In this document: piece by piece, positions 10,921 through 22,939 of the stretch | Layout: each line of letters starts with the position of its first letter | Position numbering within the stretch: the first letter of the stretch is position 1 | Source: Arctopsyche grandis | Lineage: Eukaryota; Arthropoda; Insecta; Trichoptera; Hydropsychidae | Reading direction: 5' to 3' | Length of the DNA stretch: 64,000 nt | NCBI RefSeq assembly: GCF_051622035.1 | Contig: NC_135362.1 | Span: 11,659,501 to 11,723,500, forward strand | Translations under genes and position numbers: made by a program | Notes under the pieces: generated by a model | What the model was told of the DNA's origin: nothing | Databases searched by the model: none | The model's input: the letters and a program-made list of their open reading frames with translations, nothing else

Positions 10921-12006
10921 GCATTGAATTTCCTGGCATTGTTTGTCTAATAGTAAACATTAATTTGTTTAATTTCATTTCATTCATTAGTCTAATGGTA
11001 AACATTCATTAATTTTATTAAATTTATTTGAATCGATATAAATGAATTTTCAACCACAATTAATTATAAATGAATTACACACACAATGGTCTTTTTTATA
11101 TATGTGGGTATATAAGATTCATATATGTAAGTAAGTATATATTTAATAAAATCTGATAGAATTATCCAGCATTGCTTGGGTGTGTGAAAATTGGAAAAAA
11201 TTAAACTTCAGAAAAGTTGGAATACCAATGTAGTATACAGATTTGGTACTAAATTGAAAACTGTTGATTTGCATAGCATATAAACAAACACTTATTCGTC
11301 TATACGCAGTAGCATACGTGTACTGTTTCGTACATTATCGATTTCTTTAAGAATATGCAAGTTATCGCTAAAATATGCCAGATATAAGCATATGTACATA
11401 CGAGTACATATGACAATGGCATAACTATGAGGTATCGATCCCGCAAATACAGAAGACGAAATAAACAATATCTTCGATGGGTTTGTTATAAGAAAAGTAA
11501 GCTGGATTTTATTTATTAAATAAATTTAATATTCATAATCACTCAATAAATTTTATCTGAGCGACAAGATGACCCAGCTGATGCTAATAACCCGGCCACG
11601 TTTTATAAAATTTAAATTAAGGCAAATTTTTATGTCAAAAACTAATAATTATTTAACCCGGCACTAATAGAAAACAAATAAAATATTGTCTGACGTACAT
11701 ATGTATGTGTAATGAAAAAAATAAAACCTAAGCGGGTTTTTAGGGATTTATCCTGGATTCCGGAAGCGCTATACCGGATTTTTGGCGGCTCTGGTGCTAA
11801 TAATCAGTTTATTGGTTTTCTCTAACCTAATTATCAATATAAATCATAAGGAAATTAGATCCACCAAATATTTCTGGCTGAACACTGGTATGGCTATTTT
11901 TTCTTTTTCACTGCCAGATGGCAGAAAACCACCAAAGAAATATTTTTCCCATGGCATTACTATGTTGCTGACGATGAGTAAGTACATACATACAATGTAT
12001 ATATAC
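10921..12006. other. AT-rich intergenic region with degenerate Helitron B pieces
   Basis: 10944-11110 repeats TCTAATAGTAAACATTAATTTG-like and ATTTATTTGAATCGATATAA-like fragments of the type B interior. The remainder has no convincing gene; small frames at 11780-12045 show no family features. Confidence 0.45.
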
Positions 12007-12930
12007 AGTACCGGCCTTACACCCTATGGCGCCTATTTTTTCTAAGCGCCCTAGAAATTTAAAACAAATGGGTTTCCATCCTCTTTTTTCGGGCTTGGGA
12101 CCGGCAGCAAAGTGGTTACCAAGATTTCCCAACCCCAGGTGGAGTTAAAAATAAATAAATAAAATGATAATTCAGAAGTGAACTTTCCGAGCCTTTTTTT
12201 CAGCAAAATCTATAATTAAAGCTGAAAATCAAGATTTTCAGCGATATCATTTTCAGTAGATAGAGTTTCAAAACTGGAAAGTCTATTTTGTGACATAGTA
12301 GACCGGAGATAAGTTTTAAGTTTCGAAAAACTACGTTCACCACTTGATACATTTTCAGGAAGTATCGTATAGCAACCCAAAAGTTCGGATAAAATTATTG
12401 TAAATCATGCTGTTTTATAAAATTTACTACAATGAGTGGATTAATTTTACCTTGAACTTTATTTGAAAGAAAGATTTTTTATAAAATTAATAGGTTCATC
12501 GCTAATTTCGTTACTAATAATATCAGATTTTTAATTCGCAGTGAGCTTAATTTGAAGATCGGCTCTTTCCGGTAGATTGTTTATAAAATACACAAAACCC
12601 CCACGTCTGAATATTTATTCAACTGTTCGAATTTTTCTTTCATTGACACTAATGTTCTATCTAAGAATTAAAAATTAATTTAAATGAAAAATAACATCGT
12701 TCTAAACAATTAATGAAACAAGAAAGCTGAAATCTTTTAATTGTTCCGCTAATGTGATTGCTTCATGAGCTACACCTGGATCCTTTCTTTCAGTTTCAGA
12801 TAAAGTAATTAAAACATCGTGAACGTCAACAATTTGATAACGAACTGCTTTGACATTTGCTATTTTCGCTTTGCATCGTGTGTCAGATAATAATGAATTA
12901 TTTAAGGAATATAATTGCACGAGAATCCGT
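12007..12930 (-). pseudogene. Decayed hAT transposase (ZMYM1-like) remnant
   Basis: The minus strand at 12702-12920 encodes NNSLLSDTRCKAKIANVKAV, RYQIVDV and then KDFSFLVSLIV, which resembles the LSDTRW...VKPLRYQ...FLVSLV block of hAT-family, ZMYM1-like transposases. Downstream, at about 12290-12390, FWVAIRYFLKMYQVV and RNLKLI resemble the C-terminal dimerisation region. The frame is broken repeatedly by stops and shifts. A CAGTACCGGCCTTACACC sequence at about 12006 is compatible with a hAT terminus. No intact gene. Confidence 0.6.
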
Positions 12931-13451
12931 TAGAACCTTCCAGCGATATATTGAAGCTGAACATAGTGTAAACATGTTTACAGTTTAAAAAGTAATTTTG
13001 TAGAATATGTTATATCTACATATGTATGTACATATACATTATAGATTCTATACTATCCTGAAAATTAAAAATACTATCCAATAGTAATAAATAAGAAGTG
13101 ATGGAACAACGTATCGTTCTCGGTGAACTCAGGATTGACACTAAGCGATCTAGACATCGAACATAAAGATTGAAATTGATAAGATATGTCGAATTGAATA
13201 CAAAGTTTTGATTCGGATTGTCGAAATTGAATTTGAAACATCGCAAATTGAGACATTTTCCAAGTACTATCAAAGTTTTTGTGAGAAATCCTAATATACT
13301 GACTTACAATGTATGTATTATATGTATGTACATACATAGAATTCAAAATACACGATTAATTTTATTTTATAATCTTTGAAATTAACTAAAATCGCGTTGT
13401 AATTTTATAATTATATTTGCACATGATTAGATCGCCCTATATTTTTTAAAT
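12931..13451. other. AT-rich intergenic region, no supported gene
   Basis: Short overlapping minus-strand frames (13016-13346) have no recognisable domain or codon bias. I see nothing else in this stretch beyond short ATGTATGTACATA motifs. Confidence 0.35.
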
Positions 13452-13456
13452 CTATA

Positions 13457-13537
<81 letters not shown>

Positions 13538-13830
13538 TAATGTCTGTGTGTATGTGTGTGTGTCTCGAATAGGCTGCTAAACCACTGAACCGATTACGAT
13601 GAAACTTTCAGGATTTGTTGTGTGCATGTCCGGGAAGATTACTGTGAAAAAAAACGGGAAAAATGGGAATGAGTGTCATTGCAACGCAATAATTTCAAAT
13701 GTGTTCGCTACCTGCGTTTTTCCGACAAATGGGAACGGGAACGAGAACGGGAACGGGAACGGGAACGGGAACGGGAACGGGAATTGCATGCGTTATTATA
13801 GCATTGCAACACATGCCGGGGTTCAGCTAG
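13452..13830 (+). mobile_element. Helitron type A (non-autonomous), with (TA)n
   Basis: Starts TCTATATATATGTATATA, expanded into about 75 bp of (TA)n, then AATGTCTGTGTGTATGTG and CTCGAATAGGCTGCTAAACC. The interior has a (GGGAAC)n array at 13733-13782 and the element ends GCCGGGGTTCAGCTAGT. TC...CTAGT termini without inverted repeats fit Helitrons. Other copies are at 46168 and 51037. Confidence 0.8.
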
Positions 13831-14053
13831 TATACATGTATTTTCAAAAGAGATTTTGTATGTACATATGTAAATTTCGGTTCGAATCTAAATTCTAAAT
13901 CCGTGACGTTAAATTTCATAAAAAACAAATGGATATTCAAATAAATTTAAATAAAATAAAACTATTCAAATAAATTGTTTACTATTAGATTAGCCATGTT
14001 TAAGCGGTTTATATTACAAATACCGAGCGAAGCCGGGTAAAACCACCAGTTTT
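13831..14053 (+). mobile_element. Helitron type B (+), directly abutting type A
   Basis: The interior (ATTCAAATAAATTTAAATAA repeats, TTTACTATTAGATTAGCCAT, GTTTAAGCGGTTTATATTAC) ends with ACCGAGCGAAGCCGGGTAAA and ACCACCAGT. It begins immediately after the CTAGT of the type A copy; the same A-then-B order recurs at 51037-51576. Confidence 0.75.
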
Positions 14054-15040
14054 TAATAAAACTTTGGTAAAACCAGCCCTTTTCGTAAACCAAACACTTT
14101 GTTTCAAACATTCCTCTTTTGCATCTCGCAATTATATTTTCCACTGCGTCCGATTGTCATAATATTTATGAGTCACAAAGTGGCACAATTTTTGGTAAAT
14201 TATTGAGCGTTACGATTCGTTAATTTTTTCATTTCGAGTACCGATTATCGTTATGACTTTTGATACGTTGTAGCAATAAATGTTTCTTGGTTGAAATTTG
14301 TCGGATTAACGATGCGTCATTAGCGTTTAGTTTAGGGGTTTATTTGTGGTGTGATCGAGGTCGTCGTTTGGCGGGGGTGTTGAATTTAAATAAGTGGGGT
14401 GGTGTGGGAGGAGTTGTTGTTTGTCAAAAGGGTCGTCGGTTGTTCAATAGTGTCAACTTAAATCGGTGTTTGTTATGAACGCGTTCTGAAACGTCGATTC
14501 CTTTATATCTTGAGTATTTTCCTCAAAATTTATTTACGTAAGACTTGTTTAGGTCACTAAGAATAATTAAGAAGGTAGTCAAATAAACTTAATTCGGGAC
14601 GACACCACAATGATAGCTGACACCTTGTTTTCTTCGCTATGACGTTCATCTTCCGTTTAAAATTTTAACCATATTTTCTCCAAACGATACTTTCTTATTT
14701 CACTCGACATTATATTACATTACATTATATTACTCGCAAAAGAGTAGAAATCCGAAATTGAAAGCCTTGGCTATCAGGACCCCTAATTTAGACCTACCGA
14801 ATACGAATATTATATTGAAATTTGTCTATTAGGAAAATTCAAACATTATATTCAATTTCTTATCTATATTTATCGTCATTCCTTAGCATTTCTGTTAAGA
14901 CAATTTGTATGTTTATATTTACAACTGCAAAGGCCGATTCCTTCTACCAAAGGGGCTTACATATTACATACATATGTAAGTAGACAGGACAGTTACGCCA
15001 CGTAAATAGGTTGTGCACGTATATATTATGTATAATTAAT
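14054..15040. other. Intergenic region without supported gene
   Basis: Contains a moderately G-rich plus-strand frame (14260-14478) with no recognisable domain. I found no splice-consistent extension, promoter or repeat family here. Confidence 0.35.
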
Positions 15041-15899
15041 GTGACCATTTATTTTTGTCCTCAAAACGGGTCATCTACCAATTTTTGCAACAAAAATTCG
15101 TTTATTTTATCGAGGTAAGCCAGTTATCAATAGAATTTTTATTATTAATCCACAAAAGAATTTTTCAATCGAATCAATAGAATTTTTCTAAGAGCAATTT
15201 TATTTAATTCTCATATAAAGACAATTTAATATATTATCCCTATCAATTCAATTCAGATTCGTGTAAATACGAGTAAATACTAGTACGAGATTTTAGCTCA
15301 CAATTTTACCGATTTAAAATTCAGAACACTTCCAATAAACCCTTTTAAACAAAAACAAAAAATAGTGTGGCCAGAGCACTATCCCAATAAACATGTTCCA
15401 ATAGAAAAAACTCAATATAAAATAGTATTAACAGTGGGAAAAAATCCCAAGTAAAAATACGTACTTTTGAGTTTTGATTTGAACTGGACGACTACTTAGA
15501 GAGATTTGAAAGCTGAAAAGTACTACAAATGAAAGGTAAACAACCCGACTATAGATTCCAATGCTCATTTTGAATAGAAAATTGATAGATTTTGAGACAT
15601 CGACCGAACAACACCAACATAGAAAAATCGGGCGATTTAAAAAACACACATATCTCTGAATCTCGAGCTAATAAACATTTTTTATTACCAGATTCATTGT
15701 TTACTGGGCATAGATCTACAAGAAAAGTCATATCTCGTAGCTGAACCAAAAAAAAGTCGTCTAAAAAAGTATAATAATTCAATAAATATACTTTCTTTTT
15801 GAAAACGGAACATTTCGACGTCCTGAAGCTGTGCTTGGGGACAACGGGACAGGCTCTCTAAAAACGGGACGGTCCCGTTCAAAACAGGACGTATGGTCA
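15041..15899. mobile_element. Candidate TIR DNA transposon (non-autonomous)
   Basis: Opens GTGACCATTTATTTTTGTCC and closes with GTCCCGTTCAAAACAGGACG then TATGGTCAC, so the ends are inverted (GTGACCAT...GTCCT...AAAACGGG). The sequence TTATGTATAAT occurs on both sides (about 15027-15037 and 15901-15912) a few bases from the termini and may be a target duplication. The interior has no transposase frame. Confidence 0.5.
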
Positions 15900-16366
15900 C
15901 TTTATGTATAATAGATGTAATATAACTTTTTATATTAAAAATAATCCGTTGAAATGGTGATCATTTGGAAATATAGCCAAGTTCAAATATTATACTTATA
16001 ACAGTTTAAATATAGGTCGAAAGATACAAAATTATTTTTATTCCATTTCAAATAAAACAGTAGTGAAAATTTGGACGTTAGTGAATTTCTGTACCTTTTT
16101 CTTACCTGTTATATTTGCTTCGATACCTACCGTGGATAATAATTTAATCTCCCAAAACGATGCCTGCAGCTATGTATTTTACCAAAATTGTGTTCTTGGA
16201 AAGTCACAAATACCTTGTGGCGAATTCGAATGGCTCGGATAATCCCAAAAGGTATAATTTTATATACATACGTATATGTATAACATAATAGCTCATAGGG
16301 CAGAGCAAATATAAAACTTGCCCATTTCTCTGACTATGTTTATGTCCGTTGTAGTTTTATAAAAAC

Positions 16367-16852
16367 CACTAGCGGATCCAGAAAATGGTCAAGAGGGGGG
16401 GCATTCAAATTGAAAATATAATACATAAAAATATTTTGTTAAAAGCCCTGGGCTATAAATCTGAAGGACTAATTTTTTGTATAGATACATTTTTGAAAGT
16501 TATATTGAGGATTTGGAAAAAATAAAACACATATACATATCTAATATATATGTAATTTCGAAAGAGACTTTGTAAGGTTGTAAGGTTTAGTCGGGAGCTT
16601 TTAAATCAAATCAAAGTTTCTATGACGATGGTTGAATATTATTTTTTTTATTCAAATAAATTTAATAAAATACAAATAAATGTTTACTATTAGATTAACC
16701 ATGTTTAAGCGGTTTAAAATACAAATTATATTACATTTATATACCGAGTGAAGCCGGATAAAACCACTAGTATATGTATAAAGTTAAATTCATTTAATAG
16801 GGGGGGGGGGGGGCATGTCACCCATGGCACCTCCTTTGTATCCGCCAATGAT
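16367..16852. mobile_element. hAT-like MITE (CxAGCGGATCC ends) carrying a nested Helitron
   Basis: Left end ACTAGCGGATCCAGAAAATGG with a run of G; right end GGGGGGGCATGTCACCCATG ... TTTGTATCCGCCAATG, an imperfect inverted pair. The GGCGGATCxxG-type ends resemble those of the MITE at 40306-40903. The interior is split by a Helitron type B copy. Confidence 0.5.
16538..16771 (+). mobile_element. Helitron type B (+), nested
   Basis: Starts near CTAATATATATGTAATTTCG then AAAGAGACTTTGTAAGG; ends ACCGAGTGAAGCCGGATAAA and ACCACTAGT. It lies inside the hAT-like MITE at 16367-16852. Confidence 0.72.
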
Positions 16853-17549
16853 AAAAGCGATAAAATGGTTCTTCTCCCATTATCTATTCACAATTTCAAA
16901 AAATATTGTAATAATAGAGCGATTTAGATAAAATTGATCATATGTAGGTTGGTATTTGGGAATAAATAGTATGACTTTTGTATATGTTTTAATGTTTTTT
17001 ATTAAATACTTTACGTACACATATTCCTGTTTTTGAGCCTGCGAGGCAGCCTCTTTCATCCATGAACACTCACTTACACCAGCCAGTTTTCAGGTATGAA
17101 CAACTATAAAATTGGGTGAAATCTTGGGATAAGCATCACTTTCGTTTTGATCGTCGATCTTCTCTAACGCTTCAAAGGTTGGTCTCGTAGCTCCACTCTC
17201 ATATACCATAATTTGTTACTAGTAATTAAATTACTATTATTACAATAAAATCTCATATTTACATTACATCATAATTGTTTCTCAAATTTTATAAATTATA
17301 AAAGTTGCATTTTAAGCCTTAGTAAAGATGTACTTTATAATTCATTATTTTTCATTACAATATTTTCACTATTACTTTTTATGGGATAATTTTTTAAATC
17401 GTTTTTATTTTGCCAATTTGTATTGTTTTGGGGTAACCTAATAATTTACAAAATATGAAAAGGAAAAATAAAATTATAATTGCTCATTTATTAACTATTA
17501 CCTACATATATATTAAATTTTACAAATATGTTTGTATTCTGTTATACAG
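16853..17549. promoter_or_regulatory. Upstream region of the insulin-like peptide gene
   Basis: No gene. The pyrimidine-rich TTGTATTCTGTTATACAG directly before the ATG at 17550 looks like a splice acceptor, so a non-coding first exon probably lies further upstream; I cannot place it or a core promoter confidently. Confidence 0.4.
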
Positions 17550-19016
17550 ATGAATTTTCTTTGGTTGGTCGGTTTTGTGTGCTTGTCTGTTAGTGCAGTC
17601 AATACTCAGAGCGACATATTTCATATGGGAAAACAAGATCAGAGGCGTAAATTTTGTGGATCATTCCTCGCCAACACCCTATCTCTAGTCTGTCGTGGAC
17701 GGTATAATGAATGGCTGAACAATTCTAAAAAGGATGTGGCATGTAAGTATTCAATCTTTATTTAAATTTGAATTTGATGTACTCGTAAGCATTATTATTT
17801 AAATGAAAAAAGGCTTGTACTATCATAATAAACATGTTCATATCGTCGATGCATTAATGTCAACTTAGCAGGTAATGGACTGAACAAGATTTAGCTTTTT
17901 ACTCACAGTACAAAACCAACAGTGACTCGACTATATAATCCAATAAGCCACAAAGCTTTTATTCAAAATCTGCAACGTCAGATAACAAGATTTATGTTTT
18001 TAGTAAAATTATTCAATATATTATGCTAAAATCATCAAATTGTCACTGTCTATCGTACAATTTTGTATTGATTATATTATGAGTTTTATTTATTTAAATA
18101 ATGTTGACACGAATTAAATTAATTACAGTGCAAATGTCCAAAAGTCATACTCCAAAAATAAAAATTTATATTATACTTGATAGTTTACTTTATATCTAAC
18201 AATCGAGCTATTTTACGAAGATTACTTTTCTATAGGATGCTGCGTATACATGTACTATGTACTTCATATAGCTTTACAGTAGGAAATCTTTGTATCTCGA
18301 TTCCTATTGGTCAATAAACTTTATGTTAAACCTTATAAAATTTTAGCTGACTAACAAATAGCTGCTAAGTTAAATGAAATGGGGCATGGTACTTGAAAAA
18401 TGCATCTAATGTCAAAACCATGCATACTTAAAACAACATGTGAGCGAGTCGTAAAGGACTTGCTCACATGCTGAGTTTAATGTATGCGAACTTGTACTTT
18501 TTTAAAGCATTTTTATACGCGGTTTTAATATAATTTTACTAAAACTACCGTTCTATGGAAACTATTCTGTGAACGGTTTATAAAACGCATACCATATTTT
18601 CGATAAATCTATCTTGAGTGTTTTTATTTTGAAGATTATGTATGGACAAGCTTTTCGATCATTTTTATACTGTGATTTATACTGTGCCTCAAAATTTTAT
18701 TCTAAGTCAAGCAAAATAAAGAGACGCCATTTTGATTATTATTAAATGGTTTCTTCAGACATTTATGATTATGTTTTATTTTTTAATAGTTGGTGAGATG
18801 TCTGGCGATGATTACGCATATGAGCAATCCCAGGAAGAGCCAAGCTGGCCCTTCTTGTCTCAACAGAATGCTGCATCATTTTTGGGCACTGGCTCTGGTG
18901 GTTCTTCGGGAGGGCGCATTGCTTATGGTCATTATCGTTACAGACGAGGAATCTACGACGAATGTTGCAAGAAAACCTGTTCATTAAAGGAATTGCAAAA
19001 CTATTGTGGAGTTTGA
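17550..19016 (+). CDS. Insulin-like peptide precursor (2 coding exons)
   Basis: Exons 17550-17742 and 18790-19016 (donor GTAAGT, acceptor TTTTTTAATAG, phase 1) encode 139 residues. Parts in order: hydrophobic signal peptide (MNFLWLVGFVCLSVSAV); B chain with CGSFLANTLSLVC, matching the insulin pattern (Cys, 11 residues, Cys); a linker with basic residues (NSKKD); a C-peptide of about 70 residues that is acidic, then Gly/Ser-rich; a dibasic RYRR cleavage site; and an A chain GIYDECCKKTCSLKELQNYC with CC-x3-C-x8-C. All six cysteines are present. The phase-1 intron between B and A chains is the ancestral insulin-family position. The product should be a secreted two-chain ligand of the insulin receptor. 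Which insect ILP orthologue it is cannot be told from one gene. I chose the ATG at 17550 because a splice acceptor lies immediately before it. Confidence 0.93.
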
Positions 19017-19122
19017 ACTGCCGGCGCCATTGACTAACACGTATTGAAATCCAAACCAAAAATCATCTGAGAATGTTCGACTTTTCGCATTAAGATTAAT
19101 CATTGTATGCTTTTGTTATTAT

Positions 19123-19188
19123 AATATACTATATATAAATTCTTTAATATACTATATATAAATTCTATAATATACTATATATAAATTC
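19123..19188 (+). repeat. Short tandem repeat, 3 copies of an ATACTATATATAAATTCT unit
   Basis: Three near-identical copies (about 22-bp period) of AATATACTATATATAAATTC in the 3' flank of the insulin-like peptide gene. Confidence 0.8.
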
Positions 19189-20054
19189 ATATTTGTACAT
19201 TGAAAATGATATTTTTGTATATATTTTAAATATTTGTCCATAAAATTAAAAGTACTTATAATATATTATAAAATGTATGTAAATGTATATGTGGCTGTTT
19301 CCTTTTTTTTTGTTTAATACATTTTGTAATGATAAGTGCTGAAGAATTCTTATATTATATTATAATGTTAAAATGTGATCTTTGTTTTATGTTGTGTTTT
19401 AAATTATTTATTACATTAAATTAATCCAAATATAATCTGTGTTTGAATACTTATCCACTTTTGTACATTTGCCTTATGAGTTACTATAAAATTAAAAAAA
19501 TATATCGTTGATAGCATCATCATCATCTACAGTCATTCGCCATCCACTGCTGGATTAAGGTCTCTCCAACACGCTTCCACAAATTAATATAAAAATAATG
19601 AATCGGATAAGCTTTGATTATTCCGCTATTATAGTACCACAATACCGCTTATTTATATATACATATACATACATTTGTTGAATTTTTGTACTTGAATTCA
19701 ATTATTTAGAATATATCTAAAAAAAACAACACATTAAAATTTATTTAACCATCTTATGTATATTGAATGGTTGGTATTTTATGGAAAGTAATTTAAGTGC
19801 TTTTTTTTTATCAAAATTCTCAATTCTAATCGTTATTATGTAAGAATTTATCTACATAATATATTCAGAAAAGAATCCTTTCGGGTCCTACTAAATTCGC
19901 TTAGATCAGATCATGGGAAATTAATTATAAAATATTTTTTTCTCAGAAACCTTTCGATTTATTAAACTGAAGTCTCATATCTAGAAGTTTAAGTTTAATA
20001 CCAAGCTATGTACAAAATTTGGTAAGCATCCGTCAACTGAAAGTGACAGTTTAC
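19189..20054. other. 3' flank of the insulin-like peptide gene, no gene seen
   Basis: AT-rich DNA with several AATAAA-like hexamers; no reading frame or repeat family recognised before the LINE 3' tail at about 20055. Confidence 0.4.
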
Positions 20055-20133
20055 TCCTTTTTTATTTTATTTTTTTTATTTTATTAAGTTATTTGCAATC
20101 GACCCGTCGGTCATAAGCAGATTTTATAACAAT

Positions 20134-22939
20134 TTAATTTATCAGAAGATTTGGCAATTCATTAATTGCCAACTTTTTATCCATTACTCGAGCACTCTGC
20201 GGCGCTTTCGTCTAGTGTCTTTTGCACTAGACTTTATAAGAGCTTTTGCCAGCTCATTTGAGTGGGTTTCGAGTCTACGCTTGTAGTTTTTTGTATAACT
20301 TTATATTTCCGTTTTAATTGATGGTATAGATACATGTTGATGAATTTCAGTGTTTCTCGCAAACCATGGGGCATTTGTTATTATTCTAAGGGCTTTATTT
20401 TGGAATCGTTGTAAGATTTCCACGTTAGAGTTACTACTCGTTCCCCATAGTTGGATACCATATGTCCAGACTGGCTTTAGGATTGACTTATATATGTACT
20501 AAAATTTTATTCTCTAATGTTAGACTGGATTTTCTTCCTATCAACCAGTTCATTTTGTGTAGCCGCTGGGTGAGTTCCTGTCTTTTATTTTTGATGTGAT
20601 CTTTCCATGTCAGTCTCCTGTCAATGGTGAAACCCAGGTATTTTGCTGCGGTACTTTCAGTCAGTTCATCGTTTTTCAGTCTGACTACTGGGCAGTTCCC
20701 TCGTCGAAGTGTAAATGTCACATGAACAGATTTGCCAGTGCTAGCCTTCACTCGCCATTTTTTCATCCACTCTTGGAAGCCATTTAATTGATCCTGTAGC
20801 ACTTCCGATGCGAGCGTGGGGTCGCTACTACTTGTTAGGAATGCTGTGTCATCGGCGTACGTTGCTACTGTGACATTTTTGTTTGGTGTTGGGATGTCTG
20901 CTGTGTAGATCGTGTATAATATTGGTCCCAAAATGGATCCCTGTGGTACTCCCGCTCTGATTTTGTATAGCTTTGAAAACGCCTCGCCTTGTCTCACTTG
21001 GAATATTCTGTCCTCGATATACGATTTAATAATTGTGTATAGAGTGTGTGGGAGCTCCTTTTTGACCTTATATAGCAACCCCTTGTGCCAGACTCTGTCA
21101 AATGCCTGTTGTATGTCTAAGAAGGCTGCAGAGCAGTATTCTCTATCTTCCAGAGTTTGTCTGATTTTTTGGACCACTCTATGGACCTGTTCGATTGTGG
21201 AGTGGTTTGCTCTGAACCCAAAGTGGTGTTCTGGAACTATTCCTTCCTCCGTTACTACAGGTAGGATTCTAGTCAGTAGTATCTTCTCAAATAGTTTTGA
21301 GTTCAAGGTCAGTAAGCTAATCGGTCTATAAGAGGATACTTCGTTTGGGGGTTTGCCGGGCTTAGGTATCATCATGATTTGAGACACTTTCCAGAGCGCT
21401 GGGAAATATGATGTTCTTAAAATACTGTTGAACAGCATAGTTAAGAATACGATTCCCTTCCTCAGTAGTTCTTTTAAAATTACCGCAGTGATTAGATCAA
21501 ATCCAGGAGCTTTTTTAGGATTTAGCATTTTTATGTGTTTTATAATCTCTTTAGGTGTTATGCTCTTTATGGGTTTACACATCTGAAAATCTGTTTTTAA
21601 AAATTTATCTATCTCTTCCTCGGATTCATCTTCTGCTTCATTGGGTTTAAATACATCCTGAAGAAATTCTGTATAAATTTCGGCTTTTTCATCGTCATTT
21701 CTTCCCCATCCGCCATTTGGGTTGCGTATTGGTGGAACTGACTGCTGTGGTCGCTTGAAGTTCCCAGTAGCTTTCCAAAGCGAGTATTCATTCGCTTTGG
21801 ATGTCAGGTTGCTTAAATATTGGTTGAAGGATTCATTTTTAATTTCGTTTAGCATTATTTTGAGTTCTCTTGATGATTTTTGAAATGATTTGCGATCTGC
21901 TTGTAATCGGCTTGAGATCCATATTCTTCTTAATCTTCGTTTTTCTTGTATTTTTATTTTTATTGCTTTGGGGTAGTTAAGATTCTGTTTTGTGTTCTCG
22001 TTTTGACAGGGCGTAGATTTCCAGGCTGCTATTTGTATTAAGTTAGTTATATATCTAGTTGCATCTTCTATTTCATTTCCTGTTTTAAGTGGTATTTTCA
22101 AGTTAATATTTTCCTCCAAGTATGTTTTGAATGCTTCCCAGTCTGTTTGTTTATTGCACAGTGTTTGTCTTTTTTCTTTTTGAATTGGTGTTGTGCTCAA
22201 TCTTATTATGATAGGACAGTGATCAGACGAACCGTCCATGCAATTTTCCACATTCATATACAGCGAAGACATCCCCTTGACTATAAAAAAGTCAATCAGG
22301 TCAGGGTTTTTGTTTACATCGGCTGGCCAGAATATAGGTTCTCCTGTCGACAGTGTATGCATAGAATTCATATCAATGCTATTTTTCAGTTGTCTGCCTC
22401 TTGGTAGTGTAATTCTGGAGCCCCAATTAGTGTTTTTTGCGTTCCAGTCTCCTCCAATGATAAATCTATGTCCTAGAGTTTTAAAGAAGTCATTGTACAT
22501 TTCTGTAGTTATTTTGTGTCTAGGTGGGCAGTAAATTGCTGTGATATTTAATGGTCCTCTCCAGTCCAGCACATTTATTGATGTTGCTTGGATATGTTCA
22601 GTTTTATATTCAGATAGTTCGTAATGTTTTATTGTATTTTTTATTATTATTGCGGTACCTGCATGTGCAGTTCCATCAGGATGATTAGTTTTGTATACTG
22701 AATATCCATGTAATTTGAATGTCTTTTGTACGGTGAGATGAGTTTCTGAGATCAATGCTATGTCTATAAATTGTGTTTTGATAAGGATTTCCAATTCTTC
22801 TCGGTTATTGTTTATACCATTGATATTCCATGCTGCGATTCCAAGTGATTTAATGCCTTTGATATTTTTCGAGTATTTTTGTTTTAACTCCTAATAATAG
22901 GGATGTTATTTTTTGAGTGATTCGTGCTTTTATTGACAT
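20134..22939 (-). pseudogene. LINE ORF2: endonuclease-reverse transcriptase with frame lesions
   Basis: From the ATG at 22939 (overlapping the ORF1 stop), the frame is lost at an A-run near 22880 and continues as GIKSLGIAAWNINGI, the start of an AP-endonuclease domain (ISETHLT, GGDWNAKN, SSDHCPI). The intact stretch 20488-22794 then carries reverse transcriptase motifs: YRPISLLTLNSKLFEKILL, HHFGFRANHST, AFLDIQQAFDRVWH, GVPQGSILGPILY and TYADDTAF (the catalytic YADD). Near 20495 a small indel shifts the frame into the C-terminal region (YKSILKPVWTYGIQLW), which has one further in-frame stop before the natural end at about 20134. Jockey-type organisation. Enzymatically dead as it stands. Confidence 0.85.

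Noticed and set aside
20912-21331. 139-residue plus-strand frame
   Set aside because: It is antisense to the reverse transcriptase of the LINE and shows no independent features.
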